A stretch of DNA of 64,000 nucleotides from Dorea sp. AM10-31 (GTDB taxonomy: Bacteria > Bacillota > Clostridia > Lachnospirales > Lachnospiraceae): contig NZ_QTUV01000001.1 in the NCBI RefSeq assembly GCF_003435815.1, forward strand, positions 448,581 to 512,580, in the 5' to 3' direction. The translations under genes were made by a program, and so were the position numbers. The notes under the pieces were generated by a model that saw only the letters and a program-made list of their open reading frames with translations, searched no databases and had not been told where the DNA came from. This document shows positions 52,957 through 62,768 of the stretch, in pieces. How positions within the stretch are numbered: position 1 is the first letter of the stretch; each line of letters starts with the position of its first letter.

Positions 52957-53709
52957 CTATAATTCCGCCATCCGTCCAATAATCTCCTGATAAAATGCTT
53001 CCTGGCTTTCTCCACGCTTCAAAGTATCCAGAATCAGCCCGTCTTTTAGCAAGATGATTCTGCTGCAGTAGCTTGCCATCTGCGGATCGTGGGTAACCAT
53101 AACAATGGTTTTCTTAAATTCACGGTTAATCTGTGTCAGCGCATCAATCACGATCTTACCCGACTTGGAATCCAGATTACCCGTCGGCTCATCCGCAAGC
53201 ACCAGATCCGGATCGTTAATGAGCGCCCTGCAGATTGCCACACGCTGTTTCTCACCGCCGGATAATTCATAAGGATTCTTTTTCACCAAATGGGAAATCA
53301 GAAATTTTTCTGCGTACTCCTGTGCCGCCTTTGTCATGACACTTTCCTTCTCCCTGCCAAGGATCATCGGAAGCATAATATTTTCCTCAACGGACAAACT
53401 GTCCATCAGATAAAAATCCTGAAATATAAAGCCGATCTGCTTTCTTCGTACATCCGCCAGCCGGTCTCCGTAGATTTCGCTGACATCTTCTTCCATAAAC
53501 CGTACCGTCCCGCCGGTCTGCTTGTCGATCATTCCGAGGACCTTTAGCAGTGTTGTCTTTCCGCAGCCAGATTTTCCCATGATTCCGACAAATTCGCCCT
53601 CTTCTACTGCAAAGTTTAATCCTTTTAACACTTTCACGTCTTCTTCACTCTTCTTGAGCGATGACCTCCGGTAATTCCGGATCAGATTTTCCACTTCCAA
53701 TACTTTCAT
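52957..53709 (-). CDS. BceA-type ABC ATPase (copy 2)
   Basis: About 250 residues. MGKSGCGKTTLLKVLG, LSGGEKQRVAICRAL, LVLADEPTGNLDSKS and THDP are intact. Clearly paralogous to 45879-46637. I chose the ATG just after the permease stop behind GGGGAATGATTAG. Part of a LytTR-controlled operon (site at 55843). Confidence 0.9.
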   Translation of the reverse strand: MKVLEVENLIRNYRRSSLKKSEEDVKVLKGLNFAVEEGEFVGIMGKSGCGKTTLLKVLGMIDKQTGGTVRFMEEDVSEIYGDRLADVRRKQIGFIFQDFYLMDSLSVEENIMLPMILGREKESVMTKAAQEYAEKFLISHLVKKNPYELSGGEKQRVAICRALINDPDLVLADEPTGNLDSKSGKIVIDALTQINREFKKTIVMVTHDPQMASYCSRIILLKDGLILDTLKRGESQEAFYQEIIGRMAEL

Positions 53710-53710
53710 T

Positions 53711-55675
53711 CTAATCATTCCCCTTCTCTACTCTCTTTATAACATATTGTGCAAACAGCCATTGTACTAGCCGGTCTGCCAACAGATATATTCCAACAAT
53801 CAGAATCCAGTACATCCAAAATGTTACGTCCAGACTTCCGGCATCTTTTGATGCACACCGCCATTCATAAGAGAGCACATATACAATACCCATCATTACC
53901 GTGGCAAACAAAGCAATATCCGACAACATCTGGGTTTCAAAGCGAATGGTTTTCCTGCGCTGCTTCTGCTTCATGCCCATACATCGCAGGAACTCATAGC
54001 GTCTCTCATATCCCGAAAGTTCCGACAATATCTTAATCCCATTCACAAAGAATGCACTGATAAATAGCGCCATCATCAGGAATAATTTACTGGATAAGCT
54101 GAACAACACACGCATTTTCTGCCCGATCAGATACTCCTCCGTCCCGTAGAGATAACTCTCCATCCTCGTATCGCTGTCATTCTTTACGCCACATTCTTTC
54201 TGATACTCCGACAGTTCCTTCCATGCATTTTCCTTACGTTTTCCCGAAAATGTAAATAATCTTAATACCGTTGCCTCCTGATCATCTCCACGCATCGCTT
54301 CCCACTGCTTCTGAAAATATGTATCCGAAAACACGATAATGTTCTCATGCCACTGATCTGTAGAATACTGTCCGATCACATTCTGGGTAAATATGTCCTT
54401 GATATCGTACAGGTACTGCGGATCTGTGTGTGAAATCTCCGCCATATCTTCTTGATACTTTCCTGTGAATAAGAAACTATACGTATTCAAATAATCCTCA
54501 TCTGTAATCTTTTTTTCTTTCTGATACTCAGAATCCTCAATGCCCACCAGAATTTCACGCTCCGACAGATTCACATCTTTCCCGGTCAGCTTCTCATATT
54601 CTGAAGCTGAAACTCCTATATGCTGTGCTCCATAATATGTCGTCACCCGGATCATCGGAAGCTCTGTCATATTTCCATCATACTTTCTGACCAGTTTTTC
54701 CGCAAATGCTTCATCTTCCTCCTTTGCCATCCACACCATGTCATAGGGATAGTTTTCCCGATACTTATCCAATGGAAGAACCTCTGCAATTTCAACCGTC
54801 AGATATGTAAGCGCAAAGAAATGAATGACCAGCAGAATCAGCAGAATCAACAGATTATTCATGTATTTACTGTACAATTGATTCATCTGTAAAATATGCC
54901 GATGATAAAACTGTTTTCGATGCTTCAGCCCTTCCAGAATCAATGCCACGCCAAATGCAGCCACCAGAAAAAGCCCTACAATAAAGATAACGTGGGAATA
55001 CATATATGACAGGTCACTTCCCTGATACTGGTTTTCTCCTAACACCAGAACGCCAATCCCGATCAATACCATTAGTATCCATTTCTTTCCGACCGGACGC
55101 TTCTCGTTATACTCACTCTTTGAAATGAGTGTACTTAGATTCCTTCCATCCATCCAGACCAATAAGATCAGGAATACACCTGTCATGTTTGCAACACTCA
55201 TCCCGCAGGTATTCCGGTAAATCTTCCATCCCGGTGCTGTCACCTTAAGAAATTCCGGATACAGTTTATGAAGTGCGGTCTGTGCTCCATATAAGATTCC
55301 GTTTCCCATTAAAATTCCGAACACAAGAGAAAATACACATCCCACCGTATACTCTACTAACAGGAGCAGATACGATGTTTTCTTTTTCATCCCAAGAACA
55401 ATAAACGTTGTGTAATCTTTAATACGAAGCTTCATATAGTATTTCATAGAAAAAATCATCAAGAAGACCGTAATAAATGTAATAAGCCCTGCCGCAAGCA
55501 CGAAATCTGACTTAAGCGTTGCTGCAGTCACTCCATCTTTTACAGCCTTCTTGACCACATCATTCAATCCCCAGAATGCAAAAAGCTCTGCAATCGCAAG
55601 AATATTGCTCACGAAAAAAAGTATGTAATTCTTTAGATTGCTTTTAAAATTCTTCATGATTATGTGATAAAACAT
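53711..55675 (-). CDS. BceB-type FtsX permease (copy 2)
   Basis: 654 residues, exactly the length of copy 1. About ten helices and a large outer domain beginning near KYRENYPYDMVWMAKEEDEA. Less AT-rich than copy 1, so the two may have different origins. A perfect 10-bp hairpin and a putative LytTR site lie upstream. Expected to remove or sense peptide antibiotics. Confidence 0.9.
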   Translation of the reverse strand: MFYHIIMKNFKSNLKNYILFFVSNILAIAELFAFWGLNDVVKKAVKDGVTAATLKSDFVLAAGLITFITVFLMIFSMKYYMKLRIKDYTTFIVLGMKKKTSYLLLLVEYTVGCVFSLVFGILMGNGILYGAQTALHKLYPEFLKVTAPGWKIYRNTCGMSVANMTGVFLILLVWMDGRNLSTLISKSEYNEKRPVGKKWILMVLIGIGVLVLGENQYQGSDLSYMYSHVIFIVGLFLVAAFGVALILEGLKHRKQFYHRHILQMNQLYSKYMNNLLILLILLVIHFFALTYLTVEIAEVLPLDKYRENYPYDMVWMAKEEDEAFAEKLVRKYDGNMTELPMIRVTTYYGAQHIGVSASEYEKLTGKDVNLSEREILVGIEDSEYQKEKKITDEDYLNTYSFLFTGKYQEDMAEISHTDPQYLYDIKDIFTQNVIGQYSTDQWHENIIVFSDTYFQKQWEAMRGDDQEATVLRLFTFSGKRKENAWKELSEYQKECGVKNDSDTRMESYLYGTEEYLIGQKMRVLFSLSSKLFLMMALFISAFFVNGIKILSELSGYERRYEFLRCMGMKQKQRRKTIRFETQMLSDIALFATVMMGIVYVLSYEWRCASKDAGSLDVTFWMYWILIVGIYLLADRLVQWLFAQYVIKRVEKGND

Positions 55676-55710
55676 ATTAAATCCCTACCTAATAATATAT
55701 ATTACACAAT

Positions 55711-55739
55711 AAGATTGCCGCGTAAAACTCGGCAATCTT
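55711..55739. terminator. leader hairpin
   Basis: AAGATTGCCG and CGGCAATCTT form a perfect 10-bp stem in the leader of the - strand BceAB operon, 36 bases before its start. It is not followed by a long T-run, so a regulatory hairpin is as likely as a terminator. Confidence 0.5.
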
Positions 55740-55842
55740 ATAAATTGCGTTCATATCCAGCATACTTAATATTGTTGTAATAATTGTTTTACTCCGCATT
55801 TTCTAATTATTATATTATTTCAGCTTTATTTTTCAATACATT

Positions 55843-55872
55843 GGCCATAACAGTGCGATTTTAGGCCATCAC
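55843..55872 (-). promoter_or_regulatory. LytTR-type regulator binding site 1
   Basis: GGCCATAAC (55843) and GGCCATCAC (55864) are half-sites exactly 21 bases apart, read on the - strand as GTTATGGCC. Two direct half-sites at 21 bp fit LytTR response-regulator sites. The site lies about 170 bases before the BceAB start. Confidence 0.65.
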
Positions 55873-56134
55873 TTTCTTAAACATCAGATATCACACGTCA
55901 AATTTGTTTTTTCATCTCTGATATTGTTATACTTAAGCTTAAATTCGTCATCTTGATCCAGCAATTTTTCTAAAATCCGCACATATCTTCTACATATTGC
56001 AGATACCGAATGCCCAGCCTTTTTCAAATAGTATTAGTATACATATACTACATTCACTTCTTTCTCAACAGTATTTTTTTTGACTTTTTTATTCGTATGT
56101 TTCACACTTTCTATTAGCAACTAGAATAATCGTT

Positions 56135-56818
56135 TTATTTTAAGATTTCCTTCCCTTTTTCAATGATTCGACCATCCTCCACACGGACCACTCTCGTACC
56201 ATATTTCGCCAATGAAGTATCATGTGTTACCATAACAATTGTCATTCCTTGCTTATTTAAGCGTTCAAAAAGATTCATTATGGTTTGAGAATTTTCTTTA
56301 TCAAGATTTCCTGTTGGCTCATCTGCAAGCAATATCTGTGGTTTATTGATTATTGCTCTCATAATTGCTATACGCTGCTGTTCTCCTCCCGACATTTGAG
56401 AGACATGTTTTTTTTCCAAATCATCTATACCAAATTCCGTAAGCAACTCATAAGCTATTTTTTCTCTTTCTTTTTTCCGCATTCCGGCATAGCCTAACGG
56501 AACAACCAGATTTTCTAACGCATTTAATTCCGGTATAAGATGGTATGCCTGAAATACAAATCCAATTTTTTGATTTCTGATAAATGCACTTTCCTTTTTT
56601 GATAACTTTCGAATATCTACTCCGTCTAACTTATAAGTTCCTATCGTTGCATCGTCCAATAACCCTAAAATATTCAACAATGTAGATTTCCCACTTCCGG
56701 ATTCCCCAAAGATACAAACAAATTCTCCTTTAGAAATTGACAAATCAACCCCCTTTAATACTTTAGTCTTAATTTCTTTTCCACAATAGGTTTTTTCTAT
56801 TCCCTTTAACATAATCAT
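56135..56818 (-). CDS. MacB/LolD-type ABC ATPase
   Basis: 227 residues. Walker A FGESGSGKSTLLNILG, signature MSGGEQQRIAIMRA, Walker B ILLADEPTGNLDKEN and H-loop THDTSL. The ATG chosen has GGTGGTG 6-7 bases before it. It energises the two FtsX-like proteins encoded upstream. Confidence 0.9.
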   Translation of the reverse strand: MIMLKGIEKTYCGKEIKTKVLKGVDLSISKGEFVCIFGESGSGKSTLLNILGLLDDATIGTYKLDGVDIRKLSKKESAFIRNQKIGFVFQAYHLIPELNALENLVVPLGYAGMRKKEREKIAYELLTEFGIDDLEKKHVSQMSGGEQQRIAIMRAIINKPQILLADEPTGNLDKENSQTIMNLFERLNKQGMTIVMVTHDTSLAKYGTRVVRVEDGRIIEKGKEILK

Positions 56819-56830
56819 GTAATTCACCAC

Positions 56831-57955
56831 CTAATAGACATTCAGCAATTCAATAATTTTTTTCTTTTTTAGTTTTCTAAAAGTAATTACCGAAACAAAG
56901 CTACTTAGTACTACACACAGCCCATATGCACTCAGAAATGTGTACCAGCTCCCTTGCACATTCACTACACTGATCATAATTCCAAAATCCACATAATAAG
57001 TAACCAAATAACCAATGACTATTCCTATGATCGTTCCTATGCTGTTTAATAATAAAATCTCACAAAATATTTCCCAGTAGAGTTCCTTGTATTGTGCACC
57101 ATATGCCAGACTAATTCCATATGATTCTTCTCTATGCTCGAATCGAAGTTGATAAATAGCAATCATACCAGTCAAAAAAACCGCCATAAAAAGTAATGCT
57201 ACCTTATTTATTGCCTGTAAGGATGTCATCACTTTTATTGTATTATTCCTTAATTCTATTTCTGGAGAGTAGATACGATAACGAAAACTTTGGTCATGTG
57301 AATTATATAAATATGTCTCTATTTTCTGTATTGTTTTTTCCTCATTTTTTAAATACTTCTTTTTCCATTCCACATGGATAGCTGCCGATGATATTTCCTC
57401 TTTATACTGCTCCATATATGTAATTGGTGCTACCACACACTTTTTTAACTTAATTTCATCTGTTTCCGTCTTCCAGTTTAATTCTGCTATTTTGGTGGGC
57501 ATCTGCTTTTTTTCAAGCTGCGGGATGGGATTCATTTCACAATTCATAATATCCTGAAGACCATTTCCCCAATATGTATAGCCATTTTTCAAATCAAGCT
57601 TTTTATAATCCACTAAAATCATAACGAATTCATAGTTTTCATTTTTATAAGAATAGAACTGTGGCAATACAACATATAAAAAAGTCTGACCATCTGTTAT
57701 CTCGTCCACTTTTTCATAATCCTTCAGTGTAAAGGCTTGCTTTTCTATATCATTCATACCTTCACCACCTGAAATTTCCAAAACTAAATCCCTCTCTTGA
57801 TTTTTTTGATTTTCTTTTTCACGCGACAATGAGAAAAACATATTTAAAGAATATGTAAACACACTCATCCCAAGTGCAATTTCAATAATCATAAGAATTG
57901 AAACCCATCTATTATGTCGCAATATTTGAAACATTTTTGCAATAGTATATTTCAT
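56831..57955 (-). CDS. FtsX-like ABC permease 1
   Basis: 374 residues. One N-terminal helix (WVSILMIIEIALGMSVFTYS), an outer domain of about 230 residues and three C-terminal helices: the MacB/FtsX layout. It ends 12 bases before the ATPase start. Works as a pair with 57955-59067. Confidence 0.85.
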   Translation of the reverse strand: MKYTIAKMFQILRHNRWVSILMIIEIALGMSVFTYSLNMFFSLSREKENQKNQERDLVLEISGGEGMNDIEKQAFTLKDYEKVDEITDGQTFLYVVLPQFYSYKNENYEFVMILVDYKKLDLKNGYTYWGNGLQDIMNCEMNPIPQLEKKQMPTKIAELNWKTETDEIKLKKCVVAPITYMEQYKEEISSAAIHVEWKKKYLKNEEKTIQKIETYLYNSHDQSFRYRIYSPEIELRNNTIKVMTSLQAINKVALLFMAVFLTGMIAIYQLRFEHREESYGISLAYGAQYKELYWEIFCEILLLNSIGTIIGIVIGYLVTYYVDFGIMISVVNVQGSWYTFLSAYGLCVVLSSFVSVITFRKLKKKKIIELLNVY

Positions 57956-59067
57956 TATATATCCCTCGTTGTCCTCACCATATCTGCAATGTTTTCTTTT
58001 TTAATTCTGCTAACTATTATCCATGTTAATATTTCACAAGCCCAAACTGCTAATATAACTGTTTCCACTATAACCATACTGTCCAAAATAATAATATGCT
58101 CCAAAGATGCTAATTTAGCTAATGGTCTTAGTGTAATCATAACTAAAAATACTGCCAATAAAGTCACCAACAATGTTTCAAAAAACAAACAATATTTAAT
58201 ATCTCTTTCTGTAGCACCAAGTGCCAAATTGATTCCCATGATTTTCCGTTCTTTTTTTGCCTTTGCCATTAGCACAATGGTTTCGTTAATCATGAAAAAT
58301 AATATTGCTACCAGAGCACACATTCCCCTAACAATTCGCCACTGAATCTTTGTGTACAGTGCATTTTTATATAATTCTTCTCCTTCTGTAACTCCTAATA
58401 TATCTGCATGATTATCTTTTTCTTTTATTTGTTCAATAACCTCGTCAATTCTTTTTTGTTTTTGCAATTCATTTTCGCAAAAAAATGTCCCTGAAAACTG
58501 TATATCCTTTTCCTCCTTATATACATTAAGCATTGTCTGATAAGGTATAATCATCCCCGAATAAACCGAATTATCTATTAATCCGATAACTTTTAATCTT
58601 TTATCTCTGATTTGAATCATATCTCCAATTTCACACGCATGCATACGCGCATATTGTTTATTCATCAGACATACATCTTTCCCTTCTTGTAGTTCTTTTT
58701 TACTAAATGTTCTTCCTTCAATTTTTGGAAGTGGATAAAAATAAGATTCATCAATTCCCTTTATTGAAACATATTGGTTCTCCCATTCTGGGAAAGATTC
58801 TTCATAAAATGCACTTATAGAATAAGAAATCTCTTTATCTAATTTAATAGTATTAAAGGTTCTGCTAAGCCAGTCTACTTGAAAAGAATCTTCCATACCT
58901 TTAAAAGTAGTATAATAAATAACTTGTTCAACCGACCTTGTATTTGCAATGCAGCATGTAGGCAATAATAGCCCTACATAAAAAGACAAAACATATAAAA
59001 AATATCTTCTCTTTTCATATTTAATTTTAAGAAATAGTTGATAAAACAAATAATTGACTCTATCCAT
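57955..59067 (-). CDS. FtsX-like ABC permease 2
   Basis: About 370 residues with the same layout: an N-terminal helix (YFLYVLSFYVGLLLPTCCIA), an outer MacB-like core domain (KVIGLIDNSVYSGMIIPYQT is typical) and three C-terminal helices. ATG chosen behind AAAGGGTGAG; adjacent to the lipoprotein stop and sharing one base with permease 1's start. Confidence 0.85.
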   Translation of the reverse strand: MDRVNYLFYQLFLKIKYEKRRYFLYVLSFYVGLLLPTCCIANTRSVEQVIYYTTFKGMEDSFQVDWLSRTFNTIKLDKEISYSISAFYEESFPEWENQYVSIKGIDESYFYPLPKIEGRTFSKKELQEGKDVCLMNKQYARMHACEIGDMIQIRDKRLKVIGLIDNSVYSGMIIPYQTMLNVYKEEKDIQFSGTFFCENELQKQKRIDEVIEQIKEKDNHADILGVTEGEELYKNALYTKIQWRIVRGMCALVAILFFMINETIVLMAKAKKERKIMGINLALGATERDIKYCLFFETLLVTLLAVFLVMITLRPLAKLASLEHIIILDSMVIVETVILAVWACEILTWIIVSRIKKENIADMVRTTRDI

Positions 59068-59069
59068 TA

Positions 59070-60092
59070 TCAATTCTCACCCTTAAAGCATTTGAAAATC
59101 TTCCTTGCATTTGGCATTACAATAAAATATTCTTCCTTTTCATTTATAGATATTTGGGGTATTTCTTCATCCTCTAATCCATCAATATATGTTATTGTTT
59201 CCTCATATTTACCATTCTCACTCAAACGATAAACAGCTGCTCCAGCACATGAAACGCAAATAATACCTCTATCTGTTAAGAGAAAACTAGATATATTAAG
59301 TCCATCTGGTAATTCACATAATTTTTTTAATTTATTATCTTTAATAGTCATAAGCCATTCCGGGCAAGATGTTAAAGCTCCAAAACTATCATTCGCTTCA
59401 TCATAATATCTAACCATAGAATTGATTAAATAAATCTGATTATTACATGAATAAATAGAACCTATAAAATTGCTTCCTATCTCTTTCAACTTTCCATCTG
59501 TATACTTGTCAACTACTGGATTTTCTAAAGAAACACCGGTAACATATATACTCTCTTGATTTACAGAAAGCACTTCTGGTATATAATTAGGATCTGTTGA
59601 TTGTGTATTTTTTAATTTTATTTCTTCAATATAATCAAGTTCTTTATCCAATACTTGTATTCGATTATTTCCTTGATCCAGCACATAAATTTTTTCGTTG
59701 CACATAGTGATTGCACTTGGAGATATAAATTCACCTTCACCACTTCCAGTTCCACCAACTTCTTTAAGTATATTACCCGCATAGTCTACTTCAAAAATGC
59801 AATCTGTTTTTTTATCCGAAATAAGCACTGCTTCATCATTACAGAAAATACCTCCCGGCTCTCCAATTTTCTCTATTTTCCATTCTTCTAATATATAATC
59901 AGATTTATAAACATCTTGCAAAGTTTCCAGTGCACACTTTTCGCCTTGCACTTCAGCATCTTTTTTTTCATAAATTGGTAACACCTGCTGTTTGGATTCT
60001 TTCATCAACTCATAATTATCGCTTTTTTGACAGCCTATCAAGCACGCAACTATCCCTAGCACAACACATCCACAAATAATTCTTTTTCCCAT
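59070..60092 (-). CDS. beta-propeller lipoprotein (NHL-like)
   Basis: About 340 residues. A lipoprotein signal with lipobox CLIGC at about residue 20 anchors it outside. Repeats such as NILKEVGGTGSGEGEFISPS, then AITMCNEKIYVLDQGNNRIQ fit a six-bladed NHL/6-blade propeller. AAAGGAG lies before the chosen ATG. First gene of the operon whose other genes encode an ABC/FtsX machine. It may capture a peptide or lipid for the transporter; that is inference. Confidence 0.85.
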   Translation of the reverse strand: MGKRIICGCVVLGIVACLIGCQKSDNYELMKESKQQVLPIYEKKDAEVQGEKCALETLQDVYKSDYILEEWKIEKIGEPGGIFCNDEAVLISDKKTDCIFEVDYAGNILKEVGGTGSGEGEFISPSAITMCNEKIYVLDQGNNRIQVLDKELDYIEEIKLKNTQSTDPNYIPEVLSVNQESIYVTGVSLENPVVDKYTDGKLKEIGSNFIGSIYSCNNQIYLINSMVRYYDEANDSFGALTSCPEWLMTIKDNKLKKLCELPDGLNISSFLLTDRGIICVSCAGAAVYRLSENGKYEETITYIDGLEDEEIPQISINEKEEYFIVMPNARKIFKCFKGEN

Positions 60093-60119
60093 ATTACAAC
60101 TCTCCTTTTTGGGAAACAC

Positions 60120-60506
60120 TTCACTATATTTCTCAATTAATAATTACTAATTTTTTCATTCACAACACTTATCTTAAATCTTACAAACAGCTACAGCTGA
60201 CGTATCCATTCTGTTTGCTTTATAAAGGCTATTTCCCCTCCTCGCAATGTCTTTTCTAACATTTTTTGTATTTTTTCATCATATCGTTTTATTTTGTACT
60301 TTTCAATTGTTAGGCCATAACAGTGTGTTTTTTGACCATAACTTTTTCAGATTTAGTAAACAGCAGTCCTAATTCACTGTTTTATAAATAAATTTTCAGA
60401 TCTTTACCAAATAGACATTTTTTAACAAAATAGTGCAGCATTAAAACAAGATTATATATTCCGATTAGCATACATAATATTTACTCTCCTTTGGAAATGT
60501 TGATAT
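60120..60506. other. regulatory region of the lipoprotein-FtsX operon
   Basis: AT-rich, with the second LytTR-type site at 60313. A - strand frame of 23 codons (60191-60262) has no good start context and is not called. Confidence 0.5.
60313..60342 (-). promoter_or_regulatory. LytTR-type regulator binding site 2
   Basis: GGCCATAAC (60313) and GACCATAAC (60334), again exactly 21 bases apart and in the same orientation and sequence context (AACAGTG follows in both) as site 1. About 220 bases before the lipoprotein start. Confidence 0.65.
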
Positions 60507-60552
60507 AAAAAAACAGATGTGCTAATCTAAACTATCACATCTGTTTTTTTAC
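60507..60552 (-). terminator. terminator of the LytTR/kinase operon
   Basis: AAAAAAACAGATGTG and CACATCTGTTTTTTT are perfect 15-base arms. T-runs on both strands allow bidirectional action. Confidence 0.88.
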
Positions 60553-60622
60553 ATGTTAACAACAATAAAGTGTCAGAAAATGTGTACATCCAATCGTATG
60601 TGTACCACCCATCATCTCTTGG

Positions 60623-60715
60623 CTACTGCTTTCTCGCAGCAATTTGTCCATCTCCAACATCCAACATTTCTTTGCACAAATCTCCGCCACAATTCATTTC
60701 TTCTCTGTGTTCCAT
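60623..60715 (-). CDS. tiny Cys-containing peptide after the kinase gene
   Basis: 30 residues, MEHREEMNCGGDLCKEMLDV..., in a 20-base distance from the kinase stop and behind a very strong GAAAGGGGGG site, with a terminator just downstream. A second frame of the same DNA ends ...MMGGTHTIGCTHFLTLYCC, five bases before the terminator stem; it looks like a double-Gly leader and a Thr/Cys-rich core. One base difference would join the two. It could be the signal peptide of the kinase or a degraded lantibiotic gene. Confidence 0.5.
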   Translation of the reverse strand: MEHREEMNCGGDLCKEMLDVGDGQIAARKQ

Positions 60716-60735
60716 GGTATTCCCCCCTTTCTTTT

Positions 60736-62061
60736 TTATGAAACATCCTCATTACTAAAAAAAGAAACACACGTCAAAAAGCTGTTTTCTTTAATCTGAT
60801 AAGAATATGTACCATCATATCTGTCTACAATCTGCCGCACGTTTTTTAACCCATATCCATGTACCTCCTTTTCTGACTTACATGAGATAAGCCGATGATT
60901 TTTTTCTTTTGGGTGCTCTTCAATACTATTTTCTATCTCTATATATAATAAACAATACCTTCTATTAATTCTTATAGTCACCCATTTTTCTGTAGATTTT
61001 ATTCTCTCACAGGCTTCTATTGCATTATCCAGCAGATTACCCAACAGTGAAATCGTCTCCCCATCCTTAAACGGAACATCCCCAATCATGTTGCTACCAA
61101 TACTGAAAGCAATTCCTTCGGAATCTGCTTGCTTTTTCTTAGAATTTAAAATCAAATCCACTATATTATTTCCTGTCCAAATCTTTGTTGAATCATCAAG
61201 GATATCTTTGCTTATTTCTTCCAGATAATCGTGTAATTTATCCCACTGATTTGCTCTCTCCATATTTCGAAGCACTAGTAAATGATTTTTCATGTCATGA
61301 ATCATTTGTCGGCTTTTCAGCATCTCTGCATATCTTTCTTCCAATAACTGATCTCTCAATATAAGTGTCGTTTTTTCTTGTTTCACCACCTGATATTTGA
61401 TTATAAACATACCGCTTAGAACAATAAGTAAACTTATAGCTGATAGATTCATACTTGCATTGATTCCCCGAATAGGTTTACTCCCATTTGCCATTTCATC
61501 TAACCATAACTGATATTTGAAAAGTACCGCACATAGTAACGCCCCTGTTATAACTATAATTCCACAGCATTGTTCTATCATACTGCGTATGCTCTCTTCT
61601 CTTTTTTTTATATTCACAATACCTAATAGAATAATTCCTCTTGTAAAAAAATATATAAGCACTTTCTGCCACGTCAAAGCATATATATATATCACATGCT
61701 CAAATTGCTCTTTTATAAACTCCATACTTATAAATGCTAAAATAAAATCCAGAATTGCAATAAATTCAAAATAAACGAATACTATTCCTGCACTTAACAC
61801 TACTTTTTTTCTCTTTATCCCATACATACACATGATAGTTAAAATAACTACAAGCCCCAGCATTGTTCTGGAAAAAAAAGCAATTAATCTATTAATTCCC
61901 AACAAGCTTCCTACAACAAATATGTTCGCCCATCGGATAATGGTCTCCTTTTTGTCAGCGTATTTTTTATCTAATACCGTCATGTATAAAATTTCATAAC
62001 ACATCCACATTTCCCATATAGATATTGTAATCTGTATTCCTGAAAGAATGATCTGATTCAT
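60736..62061 (-). CDS. AgrC-like GHKL sensor histidine kinase
   Basis: About 440 residues. Six to seven hydrophobic helices occupy residues 1-215. The H-box IHDMKNHLLVLRNM, the N-box LGNLLDNAIEACERI and GYGLKNVRQIV follow, as in AgrC/ComD-type kinases that sense peptides. The chosen ATG overlaps the regulator's stop (ATGA) and has TTGGAG before it. Partner of the LytTR regulator encoded just upstream. Confidence 0.9.
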   Translation of the reverse strand: MNQIILSGIQITISIWEMWMCYEILYMTVLDKKYADKKETIIRWANIFVVGSLLGINRLIAFFSRTMLGLVVILTIMCMYGIKRKKVVLSAGIVFVYFEFIAILDFILAFISMEFIKEQFEHVIYIYALTWQKVLIYFFTRGIILLGIVNIKKREESIRSMIEQCCGIIVITGALLCAVLFKYQLWLDEMANGSKPIRGINASMNLSAISLLIVLSGMFIIKYQVVKQEKTTLILRDQLLEERYAEMLKSRQMIHDMKNHLLVLRNMERANQWDKLHDYLEEISKDILDDSTKIWTGNNIVDLILNSKKKQADSEGIAFSIGSNMIGDVPFKDGETISLLGNLLDNAIEACERIKSTEKWVTIRINRRYCLLYIEIENSIEEHPKEKNHRLISCKSEKEVHGYGLKNVRQIVDRYDGTYSYQIKENSFLTCVSFFSNEDVS

Positions 62062-62768
62062 CTTAATGCTCTCCAATACGCTGTTATTTTTTCTTTCACC
62101 TGTGAACTCTGTACCCGGCTAACTGTAATTTCTTCACCGTTATCCATCTGAATCACATTCCCCCGTACTCTGACAATATGATTTACGTTCACTGCATGTC
62201 CTCGATCCACTAATATAAAAGCATTACTGTGTATTTGTTCAAGAATCTGATTCATAGACAATCGTTCCATATACTTCCCATTTTCCGTAATATACTCTGC
62301 ATACTTTGAGCCTTTAATCTTTTGAATACATACAATATCTTTATGGTATATTTTAATTTTTCTCTGGTTAGTGCCAACCCACCGATATTCTTCATAGTCT
62401 TTTTTTATTTCATGAACTACTCTTTCAATCAATGGTGAAAGTCTCTCTTCTATATCCTTTTTCAAAATATACTGATATGCTTCTATGATATAACTCTCTG
62501 ACGCAAACTCAGAGTGTGATGTTAGAAAAACGAGGTACACATCCGGATTGTTCTCTTTTATTCTTTTCCCTAATTCCAGACCACTGATCCCCGGAAGTTC
62601 TATATCGGAAATAACCAAGTCATATCTTCCTCCAACAAGCAAATAGCGCTCTGCTGATTCGTATACATCAACTTCAACTCCTTCGATACTACCGATCCCT
62701 TTTTTTATATACCGAACTATTTCTTGTCTTATATTTTCTTCATCCTCAATTGTTGCTATTTTAATCAT
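62058..62768 (-). CDS. LytTR-family response regulator
   Basis: About 236 residues. The receiver has acidic residues IEDEENIR, phospho-Asp in DLVISDIELPGISG and a Lys at the usual place (LKKDI). The C-terminal LytTR domain has KGSKYAEYITENGKYMERLS, then FILVDRGHAVNVNHIVRVRG. ATG behind GAGGTG, overlapping the upstream gene's stop. Likely binds the two 21-bp-spaced sites at 55843 and 60313. Confidence 0.92.
   Translation of the reverse strand: MIKIATIEDEENIRQEIVRYIKKGIGSIEGVEVDVYESAERYLLVGGRYDLVISDIELPGISGLELGKRIKENNPDVYLVFLTSHSEFASESYIIEAYQYILKKDIEERLSPLIERVVHEIKKDYEEYRWVGTNQRKIKIYHKDIVCIQKIKGSKYAEYITENGKYMERLSMNQILEQIHSNAFILVDRGHAVNVNHIVRVRGNVIQMDNGEEITVSRVQSSQVKEKITAYWRALR

Larger units (their letters stand above)
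55676..56134. other. gene-free regulatory region of the second BceAB operon
   Basis: AT-rich; holds the leader hairpin (55711-55739) and the LytTR-type site (55843-55872). I see no gene. A TTTTTTTTGAC stretch near 56069-56081 may belong to the end of the transcript from the right. Confidence 0.6.

Noticed and set aside
60191..60262. 23-codon - strand frame MLEKTLRGGEIAFIKQTEWI...
   Set aside because: Looks peptide-like but has no ribosome-binding site; it lies in the leader of the lipoprotein operon.
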